Positions 32,583 to 41,678 of a DNA stretch of 64,000 nt are shown here, piece after piece. The notes beneath the pieces are model-generated. The model saw only the letters and a list, made by a program, of their open reading frames with translations. It was not told where the DNA came from and did not search any database. The DNA comes from Bacteroidota bacterium (GTDB lineage Bacteria > Bacteroidota > Bacteroidia > Chitinophagales > Chitinophagaceae). The DNA lies in the NCBI GenBank assembly GCA_947476145.1, contig CANJPH010000002.1, positions 1 to 64,000 on the forward strand, given 5' to 3'. Numbering within the stretch: position 1 is the stretch's first letter; each line of letters starts with the position of its first letter. Both the position numbers and the translations under genes were made by a program.

Positions 32583-34748
32583 ATGAGAAAAGGATTTCGC
32601 CAGCTTGCTTTCATTCTCTTGATTTTTTTACTGACTACCAAAGGCTTGTTGGCACAACAAGCAAAGGATTATAGAAACGAAAGTTTATCCTTAGATATAC
32701 GTGTCAATAACTTAGTAGCACAATTAAGCTTACCGGAAAAGATTTCTTTACTAGGTTATAATAGTCAAGCCATCCCAAGGTTGGGTATTCCTGCCTATAA
32801 TTGGTGGAATGAAGCATTACATGGTGTTGCCAGAGCAGGGGTTGCTACTGTTTTTCCGCAATCTATTGGAATGGCGGCTACGTTTAATGATAGTTTAATT
32901 CAAGCAACAGCTAATGTGATATCAACAGAAGCGAGAGCAAAATATAATTTAGCTATACAAAAGGACCGTCATTTGCAATATATGGGGTTGACGTTTTGGT
33001 CACCCAATGTAAATATTTTTAGAGACCCGCGTTGGGGAAGAGGACACGAAACCTATGGCGAAGATCCTTTTTTAACTGCTAACATTGGAACGGCATTTGT
33101 AAAAGGTATGCAAGGGAAGGATGCAAATTTCTTAAAGACATCAGCTACTGCTAAACATTTTGCAGTACATAGTGGTCCGGAAGCCACCCGTGATAAATTT
33201 AACTCCATTGTAGATGAAAAAGATTTAAGAGAAACTTATTTATATGCATTTCATTCACTTGTGAATACTGGTGTAGAGTCTATAATGAGTGCATACAATA
33301 GTGTCAACGGCGTCCCTAGTTCCATAAACAATAAATTATTAGATACCATTCTTAGAAAGGAATGGGGATTTAAGGGACATGTTGTAACGGATTGTGGCGC
33401 TTTGTATGGGGTTTCCGAAAGTCATGGTGCCACTGCAAATAATACAGCTACTGCCGCAGCAGCTATAAAAGCAGGCATTAATTTAGATTGTTCAACATTG
33501 TTGCAGAAGGATTTATTAGATGCAGTAAATAAAAATTTAATTACTGAAAAAGAAATTGATCACAATTTAACTGCACTTTTGAAAACCCAGTTTAAACTTG
33601 GTTTTTATAATTCAAAGAATAATGATCCTTACAAAAATTATTTAGGAGATAGTTTGCACAATACACAACATACTCAGTTAGCTAGAATAGTGGCACAGCA
33701 AAGTATGGTACTGTTAAAAAATGATAACAATATTTTGCCCTTAAAAAAAGACGCTTATCCAAGTGTGATGATTGTTGGACCTAATGCTACTTCTTATGAT
33801 GCATTACTGGGGAACTACCATGGAGTCAGTGATAAGGCAGTTAATTTTGTAGAAGGAATTACCGGTGCATTTGACCCAGCTACCAGAATTGAGTATGATT
33901 TGGGTTGTGATTTTAATGATACCACAAAATTTGGGGGCATTTGGGCGGCAGGCAATGCTAATTTAACCATTGCTGTAATGGGTCTTTCGCCAGTATTGGA
34001 GGGAGAAGCGGGGGATGCTTTTCTTTCACAAACTGGAGGCGATAAAAAAGACATTAGTCTGCCTGCTAGTGAAATTGCTTACTTAAAACAATTAAGAAAA
34101 AGCGTTAAGACACCTATTATTCTCGTTATCACCGCAGGTAGTTGTGTGGACATTGCAAGTGTAGCGCCCTATGCCGATGCAATTGTTTTAGCGTGGTATC
34201 CTGGTGAGCAAGGAGGTAATGCATTGGCAGATATTATTTTGGGTAAGGTTTCTCCATCGGGTAGGCTGCCTATTACCTTTTATAAGTCAGCAAATGATTT
34301 ACCAGATTATACCAACTATGCAATGAAAGGGAGAACCTACAGATATTTTGATGGAGCCGTGGCGTATCCTTTTGGTTTTGGATTAAGTTATGTAAACTTT
34401 AAATATAAGTTGATAAGTACAACTCAATCTACCTATCATTCAAAAGATACGATTGCCGCAACCATTTCAGTTGCCAATAATGGCAATATGGATGCCGAAG
34501 AAGTAATACAAGCTTATATAGTGTATCCTAATTTAGAGAGAATGCCCATCAAAGAATTAAAATATTTTAAAAAAATCACTGTTAAAAAGGGGGCATCCAT
34601 CAATCATCGTATCGTCATCCCTGTGAATGAACTTCAAAAATGGGATCTGAATAAAAATGAATGGATGCTCTATCCCGGTAGTTATAAACTAGTCATTGGT
34701 GCGCATGCAAAAGATGAAAAAATAACTACTCTATTTGAGATTCAGTAA
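32583..34748 (+). CDS. GH3 glycosidase, beta-xylosidase/glucosidase type
   Basis: Starting at the ATG at 32583 gives a signal peptide (MRKGFRQLAFILLIFLLTTK). The 721-residue enzyme has the GH3 barrel with YNWWNEALHGVA, RDPRWGRGHETYGEDP, KHFAVHSGPEATR and the nucleophile region VVTDCGALYG. The GH3 C-terminal domain has MIVGPNA and GEAGDAFL, and a fibronectin-III-like domain ends the protein. YNWWNEALHG and the TDCGA nucleophile motif are typical of the beta-xylosidase branch, where the usual SDW is TDC. It acts in the periplasm on beta-linked oligosaccharides. It is not inside a SusC/SusD locus. Confidence 0.88.
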   Translation: MRKGFRQLAFILLIFLLTTKGLLAQQAKDYRNESLSLDIRVNNLVAQLSLPEKISLLGYNSQAIPRLGIPAYNWWNEALHGVARAGVATVFPQSIGMAATFNDSLIQATANVISTEARAKYNLAIQKDRHLQYMGLTFWSPNVNIFRDPRWGRGHETYGEDPFLTANIGTAFVKGMQGKDANFLKTSATAKHFAVHSGPEATRDKFNSIVDEKDLRETYLYAFHSLVNTGVESIMSAYNSVNGVPSSINNKLLDTILRKEWGFKGHVVTDCGALYGVSESHGATANNTATAAAAIKAGINLDCSTLLQKDLLDAVNKNLITEKEIDHNLTALLKTQFKLGFYNSKNNDPYKNYLGDSLHNTQHTQLARIVAQQSMVLLKNDNNILPLKKDAYPSVMIVGPNATSYDALLGNYHGVSDKAVNFVEGITGAFDPATRIEYDLGCDFNDTTKFGGIWAAGNANLTIAVMGLSPVLEGEAGDAFLSQTGGDKKDISLPASEIAYLKQLRKSVKTPIILVITAGSCVDIASVAPYADAIVLAWYPGEQGGNALADIILGKVSPSGRLPITFYKSANDLPDYTNYAMKGRTYRYFDGAVAYPFGFGLSYVNFKYKLISTTQSTYHSKDTIAATISVANNGNMDAEEVIQAYIVYPNLERMPIKELKYFKKITVKKGASINHRIVIPVNELQKWDLNKNEWMLYPGSYKLVIGAHAKDEKITTLFEIQ

Positions 34749-34786
34749 TTCAAATATTTACCATAATTTCACGTTAAAATATAATT

Positions 34787-35011
34787 ATGTCAACTAAAAT
34801 TACAATTAACAACAACGGCTCCATTAAAGTAGAAGGCGATTTTACGATTTCAGATAGAGAAGGAAATCAGTATGATTTAGCAGGTAGAGAAGTAATTGGT
34901 TTATGTCGCTGCGGACTAAGTAAGAATAAGCCATTTTGCGATGGCGCCCACAATGGTCAGTTTGAACATGAAGCAAAAGCTTTTGCATTGCCTCCTAAAA
35001 AAACTTTGTAA
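34787..35011 (+). CDS. CDGSH iron-sulfur domain protein
   Basis: The 74-residue protein has a complete CDGSH motif, CRCGLSKNKPFCDGAH, with three cysteines and one histidine that hold a labile 2Fe-2S cluster. An N-terminal DUF-like strand region precedes it (ITINNNGSIKVEGDFTI). Small single-domain CDGSH proteins take part in redox sensing or cluster transfer. It follows the GH3 gene by 38 bp and precedes the DinB-like gene by 16 bp, so it may be cotranscribed with the latter. Confidence 0.9.
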   Translation: MSTKITINNNGSIKVEGDFTISDREGNQYDLAGREVIGLCRCGLSKNKPFCDGAHNGQFEHEAKAFALPPKKTL

Positions 35012-35027
35012 TTAATAATTTATAAGG

Positions 35028-35483
35028 ATGCAAAAAGTAATAAAATTCATAGATCAACTTGCTGCCCAAATTCCCAATGCAGCTGTAGAAAATGATGATG
35101 TATCAAAAGGCTCAATTGGCTGGCATATTGAACATAGTTGTTTGGTGATTATAAAAATTACAGAAACCATTCAAAATTCCAATCCTGAAACGTATCGTCC
35201 AAGATTCAGTTTTATTAAATTCATCGTTTTACTAACTGGCAAATTTCCAAGAGGTCGCGCTAAAGCACCTGAGTCCGTAATGCCAATTGACAATATAACC
35301 CCTACTCATTTAACGGAAAGTATTGTTAAAGCCAAAGCAGCCCTGGATGCTTTGAGTAAATGCGAAAAAAATAAATATTTTACGCATCCTGTATTTGGTA
35401 ATTTAAATGCGCCTAAAACAATTCAATTTTTAGGCATACATACCCATCATCATTTGCTTATTATACAAGATATTTTAAAATAA
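35028..35483 (+). CDS. DinB-like/DUF1569 helical-bundle protein
   Basis: The 151-residue protein has the layout of DUF1569/DinB-like metal-binding bundles. IGWHIEHSCLVI near 30 and THHHLLIIQDIL near the C-terminus provide the likely histidine ligands. A proline- and arginine-rich loop, KFPRGRAKAPESVMP, lies in the middle. Such proteins include thiol-dependent S-transferases, but most are uncharacterised. It ends at a very strong bidirectional terminator. Confidence 0.7.
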   Translation: MQKVIKFIDQLAAQIPNAAVENDDVSKGSIGWHIEHSCLVIIKITETIQNSNPETYRPRFSFIKFIVLLTGKFPRGRAKAPESVMPIDNITPTHLTESIVKAKAALDALSKCEKNKYFTHPVFGNLNAPKTIQFLGIHTHHHLLIIQDILK

Positions 35484-35516
35484 AAAAAACCGACCAAATT
35501 TGGTCGGTTTTTTTTA
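35484..35516. terminator. Bidirectional intrinsic terminator
   Basis: AACCGACCAAA and TTTGGTCGGTT (35489-35510) form a perfect palindrome with runs of A before and T after. It separates the DinB-like gene and the convergent alcohol dehydrogenase gene. Confidence 0.9.
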
Positions 35517-35517
35517 T

Positions 35518-36564
35518 TTATTTTAAACTTGCCAAATCAATTACAAATCGGTATTTCACATCACCTTTAAGCATTCTTTCGTAAGCTTCATTAATATTTT
35601 GCATTGGAATTATTTCAATGTCTGAAACAATATTGTGTTCGGCACAATAATCCAACATTTCTTGTGTTTCTTTCATGCCGCCAATACAAGAACCAATTAC
35701 ACTTCTTCTGTTGGATACCAAAGAAAAAGGTTGAACCTTTGGTGCCTCAGTTGGCAAACCCACTACCATTAATTTCCCATTTAAAGCCAATAAATTCAAG
35801 TATTGCGAATAATCGTGGTTGGCTGATATTGCATCTAATATCACATCAAAATAATTATGATGCTTTTTCATATCCGCTTCGTTCGTGCTAACTATAAAAT
35901 GCGTGGCACCTAATTTTTTAGCGTCTGCTTCTTTATTGGGTGAAGTACTAATAACACTTACTTCAGCACCAAAAGAAACTGCAAATTTAACACCCATATG
36001 ACCCAATCCACCCAAGCCAACAATACCCACTTTCATTCCTTTTTTCACCCCAGCAAAAACGAGTGGTGAATAAGTTGTAATACCTGCACATAATAAAGGT
36101 GCTACGGCTGCTAAATTTAATTTTTCTGAAATGTGAACAGTATAATGCTCATCAACTACTATTTGATTCGCATAGCCCCCCATGGTAATACCCACTCCGT
36201 CTCTTTCTTTTGAATTATACGTGCCCGTCATACCTTCCTCGCAATAATTTTCTAAATCTTGCTTACAACTTGCACAATGTCTGCAACTATCTACCATTAC
36301 GCCCACACCTGCTAAATCACCCACCTTAAATTTAGTGACATCGGCACCAACACTCATTACCTTACCCACAATTTCATGACCCGGAACCATTGGGTACATA
36401 GATCCACCCCATTCGTCCTTTGCTTGGTGTAAATCACTATGACAAACACCGCAGTATAAAATTTCAATTTGAACGTCTTTTTTACCAACGGCACGACGGT
36501 CAAAAGAATAAGCTTCCAAAGGAGTAGTGGCTGACAATGCAGCAAAGGATTTAGTGGGTAACAT
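35518..36564 (-). CDS. Zinc-dependent NAD(P) alcohol dehydrogenase (YahK/CAD-like)
   Basis: The 348-residue protein has the catalytic zinc motif CGVCHSD, the GHE segment in VPGHEIVGKV, and the structural zinc lobe CRHCASCKQDLENYC. The Rossmann motif GLGGLGHMGVKFA is present. It also has the family segment YNSKERDGVGITMGGYANQIVVDE. This is the cinnamyl-alcohol-dehydrogenase/YahK group, which reduces aldehydes with NADPH. The substrate in vivo is unknown. It lies 25 bp after the peroxidase gene on the same strand and could be cotranscribed. Confidence 0.88.
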   Translation of the reverse strand: MLPTKSFAALSATTPLEAYSFDRRAVGKKDVQIEILYCGVCHSDLHQAKDEWGGSMYPMVPGHEIVGKVMSVGADVTKFKVGDLAGVGVMVDSCRHCASCKQDLENYCEEGMTGTYNSKERDGVGITMGGYANQIVVDEHYTVHISEKLNLAAVAPLLCAGITTYSPLVFAGVKKGMKVGIVGLGGLGHMGVKFAVSFGAEVSVISTSPNKEADAKKLGATHFIVSTNEADMKKHHNYFDVILDAISANHDYSQYLNLLALNGKLMVVGLPTEAPKVQPFSLVSNRRSVIGSCIGGMKETQEMLDYCAEHNIVSDIEIIPMQNINEAYERMLKGDVKYRFVIDLASLK

Positions 36565-36589
36565 GTATTTTTATTTTTTAACTTTCTTC

Positions 36590-37804
36590 TTACTGTACTA
36601 AAAATGGATTAGACCATTTCTTGTCAACATAAACATTGGCGCCCCCAAGTGTTTTTATAAATGCAACCAACTGTTCAATTTCGGTCGTAGTTAAATTTAA
36701 TCTATTGCCAATGCCATCTACCCTTAATCGGTTATCTAAATTATTATTAGCAGTTATAGTAGGTATATTGTTATAATGGCCAATCACGCCCTCCAATGTT
36801 GCAAACTGACCAGTATGCATCATTTTCGTATTCACGGTTCCGTCTGCTTTTACTAAATCCCTTAAGGAAGGTGCCCTTGTATTATTGGTTTCAATTGCGC
36901 TGCTCCCAATAATACCTACAATTCCGTTATTTCTTGAATTGGGATCTATATCAAATTCGGGAGCACGGTGGCATCCATTACATCCCGCCCCGCCAGTGAT
37001 TCTGGTTGCATTGCCATTAAAATTTGGCGGTGTTAGAAATAAATTTTTTCCAGCATTTTCGGTTGCCGTGAAATTTGGGAATGGAGCATTATCATTATTT
37101 ACCAATCCTCTACCTGCATCATATTTTGAATCAAAAGACTGTATACTTCTTACAAATTGTGCAAGGGTTTCTTGTAATCTTGCTTCTGAAACTATCGTAT
37201 CACCATATACCGTTTTGAAAATTTCTTTATAATAATTTACACGCGATAATTTTTTCAAAAGGCTATCAATACCAGGACGACCTTCAACTCCACTAAAACC
37301 CAATTCGGCATGATCCTGAATAGGCATGGTGGTTTGTGTCTCTAAATTTGCAGCGCGTTCATTCCAGAAAAATTTTGCTTCATTAGCAAATCTCGCATTT
37401 ATTAAACGCATAGAATGCCTCACTGTTAAACCTCCATTTACCCCAGCACTTACCAAGGCGGTATCGCTAAAGGCAAATGCTTGTTTATGACAACTTGCAC
37501 AAGAAATGGTATTATTAAGGCTTAAATTTTTATCATAAAACAAAACTCTGCCTAAGGTTGCTTTTGCATCGGTGATGGCATTTGTAGTTGTATTATCATT
37601 GTTAATATAATTGGGCTTGGTTTGATTTGCGTAGTTACTTAAGTTGGAATAGTCAATATTAGTTCCAAAAGCCAATTTTGTTGCTGCATAGGGATCAGCA
37701 GGTACTGGAGCAGGAATGGTTAAATCTAATTTTTTGCAACTCCAAATAAGCACGATGATGCTAACGAGTAAACATGTTAATTTGTACGGAGATATTTTAC
37801 GCAT
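36590..37804 (-). CDS. Dihaem cytochrome c peroxidase/MauG-like lipoprotein
   Basis: The 404-residue product has a lipobox (LIWSCKK, Cys23) and two CxxCH motifs, SCASCHKQAFAFSDT (C102, C105, H106) and GCNGCHRAPEF (C275, C278, H279). The MauG/CcpA regions LGRVLFYDKNLSLNNTISCASCH and FFWNERAANLETQTTMPIQDHAELGF are present. These enzymes reduce peroxide or modify proteins in the periplasm. The C-terminal MMHTGQFATLEGVIGHYN is also conserved. The upstream 166 bp contain no evident promoter motif. Confidence 0.88.
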   Translation of the reverse strand: MRKISPYKLTCLLVSIIVLIWSCKKLDLTIPAPVPADPYAATKLAFGTNIDYSNLSNYANQTKPNYINNDNTTTNAITDAKATLGRVLFYDKNLSLNNTISCASCHKQAFAFSDTALVSAGVNGGLTVRHSMRLINARFANEAKFFWNERAANLETQTTMPIQDHAELGFSGVEGRPGIDSLLKKLSRVNYYKEIFKTVYGDTIVSEARLQETLAQFVRSIQSFDSKYDAGRGLVNNDNAPFPNFTATENAGKNLFLTPPNFNGNATRITGGAGCNGCHRAPEFDIDPNSRNNGIVGIIGSSAIETNNTRAPSLRDLVKADGTVNTKMMHTGQFATLEGVIGHYNNIPTITANNNLDNRLRVDGIGNRLNLTTTEIEQLVAFIKTLGGANVYVDKKWSNPFLVQ

Positions 37805-37971
37805 AGCTGATTTTTTTAAAAATAGTAATTAATTACTAACTAAAGACAGATTTCTTGAATTTAAGTTTAATGCCTTAACAATACTTTATGAAATATCAAA
37901 ATTAATAATTTGTTAAAGAAGGGTAAGCATCCATTTTTTTTAAGTTTCTTAAACAAGATTTACCATATAAA

Positions 37972-38277
37972 TTATAATTTAGATTGCAAACTCATCCATC
38001 CGCCACCATTATAAACTTCCACACCTGCATTTTTTAAGATTGACTTTGCCATACTGCTTCTTCCACCACTTTGACACACGGTTATTACTTGTTGATTCCA
38101 ACTTTTTATTTTATGAACTTCAGTTTGAATTTTATTTAAGGGGATATTTTTTGAACCCTTTATATGGCCATTGTCAAATTCCTGAGGTGTTCTTACATCA
38201 ATGACGATAGCGCCTTTTGTGATGAGATCTCTATAATCAATACTTGGACCAAATAAACTCTTTATAAATTTTAGCAT
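37972..38277 (-). CDS. Rhodanese-like domain protein
   Basis: The 101-residue single-domain protein has VIDVRTPQEFDNGHIKGSKNIPL and the active-site loop VCQSGGRSSMA with cysteine 68. It is the usual length for a stand-alone sulfurtransferase. It lacks a signal peptide and would be cytosolic. It is divergent from the gene at 38377. Confidence 0.85.
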   Translation of the reverse strand: MLKFIKSLFGPSIDYRDLITKGAIVIDVRTPQEFDNGHIKGSKNIPLNKIQTEVHKIKSWNQQVITVCQSGGRSSMAKSILKNAGVEVYNGGGWMSLQSKL

Positions 38278-38338
38278 CTTATTTTTTTTACAAAAGTACT
38301 CAACTATATATAAAAAAGTAACTGTGAATTTTAAAAGT

Positions 38339-38346
38339 TAACTTTG
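38339..38346 (+). promoter_or_regulatory. -7 promoter element
   Basis: TAACTTTG matches TAnnTTTG, 30 bp before the ATG at 38377. No TTG at the usual -33 distance. Confidence 0.45.
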
Positions 38347-38376
38347 TAGTCATTACTTTAACGCTATTATACTTTT

Positions 38377-39618
38377 ATGCAACGTTTTGTCTTCCTATTT
38401 GCCACCATTATCTGCCTACTCACAACCGCCAACGCACAGGATACGATAAGCAGTCCTTTACATAAGAAAAATATTTTCACCTTAGCATTTTACAAACAAC
38501 CGGGTAAGGACTCCATGGTGGATATGGTTGACGGATTGTATCGTGTTTTTAAAGTAAATAAATTACGAGAACAAAATAGTTCTATTCATAAAGCCTATTT
38601 AACATTGATACCAACTGTGGAATATAGCTTAGCGACGGGGATGGCTGCTGCTGTTAAAACAAGCTATATTTTTGCTAAAGTCCCAGGGGTAAAAAATAAC
38701 TCTACCATTTTTGCTGAATTAAAATACACTCAAAATAAGCAAGTGGTTGTGCAATGGGTTACTAATATTTGGTCCAAGAGCGGGCAATATAATTTTAATA
38801 GCAATTGGTCTTATTTAAAATTTCCCCAAAAGGATTTTGGACTTGGTAGTAAAAGTAGTTTGAACTTATTTGATCAGCTAGATTACTCTTATATAAAATT
38901 GCATCAGTCTATTTTAAAAAAAATAGCCCCTAATTTATATTTTGGACCAGGATTAAATATGGACTATCGCTGGTCTATTATAGATAGTACTAGTATGAAC
39001 AAGCCAGTCAATGGGTTTAGTCAATATGGTCTTTCCAAAAACTCAAATTCAACAGGATTGCTGCTTAACTTATTATATGATACTAGGGTAAACAATGTTA
39101 GTCCTGTGGCCAATAGCAGTTACTTTAATTTGTCTTACCGAAATAATGTTTCTTTTTTAGGAAGTGATCAAAATTGGCAATCTCTCATTATAGACTATAG
39201 AAAGTATTTACCATTCCCAATAGGTAGTAAAAATATTTTTGCTTTTTGGACCTACAATCAAATTACCTTAAAAGGGAAACCGCCCTATTTGGATTTACCA
39301 TCTACCGCCAATGATATTTATAATAATTTTGGTAGAGGGTATGTGCAAGGTCGTTTGAGAGGGGATAAATTATTATTCGCAGAGTCCGAGTATCGTTTTG
39401 GTATCACAGAAAATGGATTTTTAGGTGGAGTTGTTTTTGCGAATGTACAAAGCTTGTCTGCTCAAAAAGGTCAGCCCATACAGGGAGTCCTACCAGGATA
39501 CGGACTCGGTTTGAGGGTTAAATTCAATAAGCATTCCAATACAAGTGTTGCTTTAGATTATGGATTTGGACAAGGAGGCTCTAAGGGTATATTTATGAAT
39601 CTAGGGGAAGTATTTTAA
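38377..39618 (+). CDS. Omp85/D15-like outer-membrane barrel without POTRA domains
   Basis: The 413-residue product has a signal peptide (MQRFVFLFATIICLLTTANAQ) and alternating strands throughout. YDTRVNNVSPVANSSYFNLSYRNN, LRGDKLLFAESEYRFGI and a final GYGLGLRVKFNKHSNTSVALDYGFG are the patterns seen in the bacterial surface antigen (D15) barrel. There is no space for POTRA repeats before the barrel (only about 60 residues). Such short Omp85-like proteins are common in Bacteroidota; their cargo is unknown. It is convergent with the VF530 gene. Confidence 0.7.
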   Translation: MQRFVFLFATIICLLTTANAQDTISSPLHKKNIFTLAFYKQPGKDSMVDMVDGLYRVFKVNKLREQNSSIHKAYLTLIPTVEYSLATGMAAAVKTSYIFAKVPGVKNNSTIFAELKYTQNKQVVVQWVTNIWSKSGQYNFNSNWSYLKFPQKDFGLGSKSSLNLFDQLDYSYIKLHQSILKKIAPNLYFGPGLNMDYRWSIIDSTSMNKPVNGFSQYGLSKNSNSTGLLLNLLYDTRVNNVSPVANSSYFNLSYRNNVSFLGSDQNWQSLIIDYRKYLPFPIGSKNIFAFWTYNQITLKGKPPYLDLPSTANDIYNNFGRGYVQGRLRGDKLLFAESEYRFGITENGFLGGVVFANVQSLSAQKGQPIQGVLPGYGLGLRVKFNKHSNTSVALDYGFGQGGSKGIFMNLGEVF

Positions 39619-39619
39619 G

Positions 39620-39646
39620 AAAACAACCGATTTATGCATGTTGTTT
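39620..39646. terminator. Weak hairpin between convergent genes
   Basis: AAACAAC (39621-39627) and GTTGTTT (39640-39646) are perfect inverted repeats with a 12-nt loop, followed by AAAA on one side. It may act as a terminator for the minus-strand gene or both. Confidence 0.3.
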
Positions 39647-39657
39647 AAAAAACAGGA

Positions 39658-39876
39658 CTAAGGCTCAATCATCCTAATATATAAATCCTCTACTTTTTTT
39701 CTGGCCCAGGGTGTTTTACGTAAAAACTTTAAACTTGATTTTATGCTGGGGTTGCTAATAAAGCAATTAATAGGAATATGTTGCCCTAGATCTTCCCAAC
39801 CAAAGTGTTTTACTAATTCGGTTACAATATATTCAAGTGTTTTACCGTGTAAAGGATCATTGGAAGCTTGTTGCAT
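39658..39876 (-). CDS. VF530-family small DNA-binding-like protein
   Basis: I start at the ATG at 39876, since VF530 proteins begin just before the conserved SNDPLHG. A longer frame reaches 40077 but would run through the divergent pseudouridine synthase gene. The 72-residue protein reads [56 protein letters not shown], which is almost the family consensus. VF530 proteins have a winged-helix-like or SAP-like compact fold and are suspected nucleic-acid binders. The gene is only 29 bp from the divergent gene at 39906. Confidence 0.85.
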   Translation of the reverse strand: MQQASNDPLHGKTLEYIVTELVKHFGWEDLGQHIPINCFISNPSIKSSLKFLRKTPWARKKVEDLYIRMIEP

Positions 39877-39905
39877 ATGCAATATTAAGTAATTTGCTAG
39901 TGTAT

Positions 39906-40505
39906 ATGAATGCGCATCGGTATTTTTTAGTGAATAAGCCCTATAATATGGTTTCTCAATTTGTGAGTAGTCATGACGTCCGTTTACTTGGGGATTTGGC
40001 TTTTGATTTTCCGGAAGGCACACATGCCATTGGAAGATTGGATCAAAATTCTGAAGGCTTACTTTTATTAACGACAAATAAAAAAATCACAAAGCTCCTT
40101 TTTCAAGGACCAATTCCTCACAAGCGCAGGTATTTAGTACAGGTAAAAAATTTAATGAGTATAGATACTGCCAATACACTTGCAGCAGGTATTGAGATTA
40201 GTGCAAAGACAGGGACAAGCTTTAAAACCACACCCTGTGATGTTGAGATTGTTTCAAAGCCTCAAAATTTATTTGATATTGGCGTGCCATTACATGAAAA
40301 TGCAATCACCACCTGGGTTGTCATCACCCTCACCGAAGGAAAATTTCATCAGGTGCGTAAAATGGTAGCTGCGGTACATCACAAATGTGTGAGACTTATC
40401 CGCATTGCTATTGAGGATATCCAATTGAATAATATGCAGCCCGGCGAAGTGATAGAAATAAGCGAGGAGCAATTCTTTAAAAATTTATATTTAAATGAGC
40501 ATTAG
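39906..40505 (+). CDS. rluE: RluE-like 23S rRNA pseudouridine synthase
   Basis: Starting at ATG 39906 (N-terminus [19 protein letters not shown]) gives 199 residues. The catalytic motif is [16 protein letters not shown] with the essential aspartate. [10 protein letters not shown] and [29 protein letters not shown] follow, the RsuA/RluB/E/F pattern. There is no S4 domain, as in RluE, which makes a single pseudouridine in 23S rRNA helix 74-type regions. The specific site here is inferred. It is divergent from VF530 over 29 bp. Confidence 0.85.
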   Translation: MNAHRYFLVNKPYNMVSQFVSSHDVRLLGDLAFDFPEGTHAIGRLDQNSEGLLLLTTNKKITKLLFQGPIPHKRRYLVQVKNLMSIDTANTLAAGIEISAKTGTSFKTTPCDVEIVSKPQNLFDIGVPLHENAITTWVVITLTEGKFHQVRKMVAAVHHKCVRLIRIAIEDIQLNNMQPGEVIEISEEQFFKNLYLNEH

Positions 40506-40536
40506 TAATTACATTTAATTAACCAAAACACTTCGC

Positions 40537-41676
40537 ATGTTTAAAAGACATTTTCATTTTATCATTTTTTCTTTCATTATAGTATTTACTTTATCGGCCT
40601 CTTTAGTGAATGAATTGGGTGCTCAATCCGTTGATTACCTTAAAGTATCAAACACTTTAAATGAATTGGCGAAGAAAGATAAATTTAGTGGGGTGGTACT
40701 TATTGCTGAAAATGGGAAAGTGAAGTTTGAACAAGCCTATGGCAATTTAGATAATGAAAAGCAAATTCCAAATAAAACCAACACAATTTTTGAATTGGCA
40801 TCCGTAAGCAAACAGTTTACAGCCATGACTATTATGATGTTGCAAGAAAAAGGCTTATTAAATTATGATGACTTAGTGGAGCAGTATATTCATATTCCCT
40901 ATAAAGGCATTACCATTAGACAATTGCTTACCCATACTAGTGGCTTGCCCGACTATCAAAATATTATGGATCAGCATTGGGATAAATCTAAAGTGGCTAA
41001 TAATAAAGACATTATTGAATACCTTAACAAATATGCACCTCCAGCTTCATTTGAACCCGGCACTAAATATGAATATAGCAATACTGGTTTTGTGATTTTA
41101 GCAAGCATCACTGAAAAAGTTTCGGGCAGGGACTTTATTGAATTTTGTAACCAAGAAATTTTCAGCAAACTCAAAATGAATCGTACCGCAATAAGGACCC
41201 TAGAGCAAAAAGCAGTGACACCCAATTTTGCCTTAGGTTATATGTATGTTACAGAAAGAAATAAATATGTACGCGCCGATTCTTTCCCTTCTTCGAATTA
41301 TACCATTTGGTTGGGGAATAGAAAAGGCCCAGGTCGTATTAGTGCTAATGTACAGGATTTATTAAAATGGGATCAGGCATTATATGGACAGTCTTTAATA
41401 TCCAATAAAACATTACAAGAGGCTTACACGCCAATGGCTTTACATAATGGCAGTATTTCCAACTATGGTTTTGGGTGGGATTTAATTCCCAATGCGCCCA
41501 ATGGTAAAATAGTTTGGCACAATGGAGATAATCCAGGCTATAAAACCTTAATCATGCGATTTGTTGATCAACAAAGAACATTGATTGTTTTGTGTAATAA
41601 TGCTACGGACGAATTTGTAAACCTAACCAATATTTTAAGGACGGCTGTTGCCGGAGCAGCAGATTCGAAGAAATAG
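40537..41676 (+). CDS. Serine hydrolase, class C beta-lactamase-like (S12)
   Basis: The 379-residue exported enzyme has a signal peptide (about 1-30), the SxxK motif ASVSKQF (S89, K92), a YSN tripeptide in YEYSNTGFVIL, and HNGDNPG in place of the KTG box. Surrounding motifs LLTHTSGLPDY and FSKLKMNRT are family hallmarks. These enzymes are D-Ala-D-Ala carboxypeptidase or esterase-like, and most do not hydrolyse beta-lactams. It is a single gene convergent with the next (2 bp between stops). Confidence 0.85.
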   Translation: MFKRHFHFIIFSFIIVFTLSASLVNELGAQSVDYLKVSNTLNELAKKDKFSGVVLIAENGKVKFEQAYGNLDNEKQIPNKTNTIFELASVSKQFTAMTIMMLQEKGLLNYDDLVEQYIHIPYKGITIRQLLTHTSGLPDYQNIMDQHWDKSKVANNKDIIEYLNKYAPPASFEPGTKYEYSNTGFVILASITEKVSGRDFIEFCNQEIFSKLKMNRTAIRTLEQKAVTPNFALGYMYVTERNKYVRADSFPSSNYTIWLGNRKGPGRISANVQDLLKWDQALYGQSLISNKTLQEAYTPMALHNGSISNYGFGWDLIPNAPNGKIVWHNGDNPGYKTLIMRFVDQQRTLIVLCNNATDEFVNLTNILRTAVAGAADSKK

Positions 41677-41678
41677 TA

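Noticed and set aside
39877-40077. Minus-strand frame extending the VF530 gene to 40077 (139 residues).
   Set aside because: The extra 67 residues lie opposite the well-supported RluE-like coding sequence, and VF530 proteins start just before NDPLHG.
40537-41676. Second beta-lactamase (class C) beside the B1 enzyme as a resistance pair.
   Set aside because: The KTG box is HNG and the context is that of general S12 serine hydrolases; it is 36 kb from the B1 gene.
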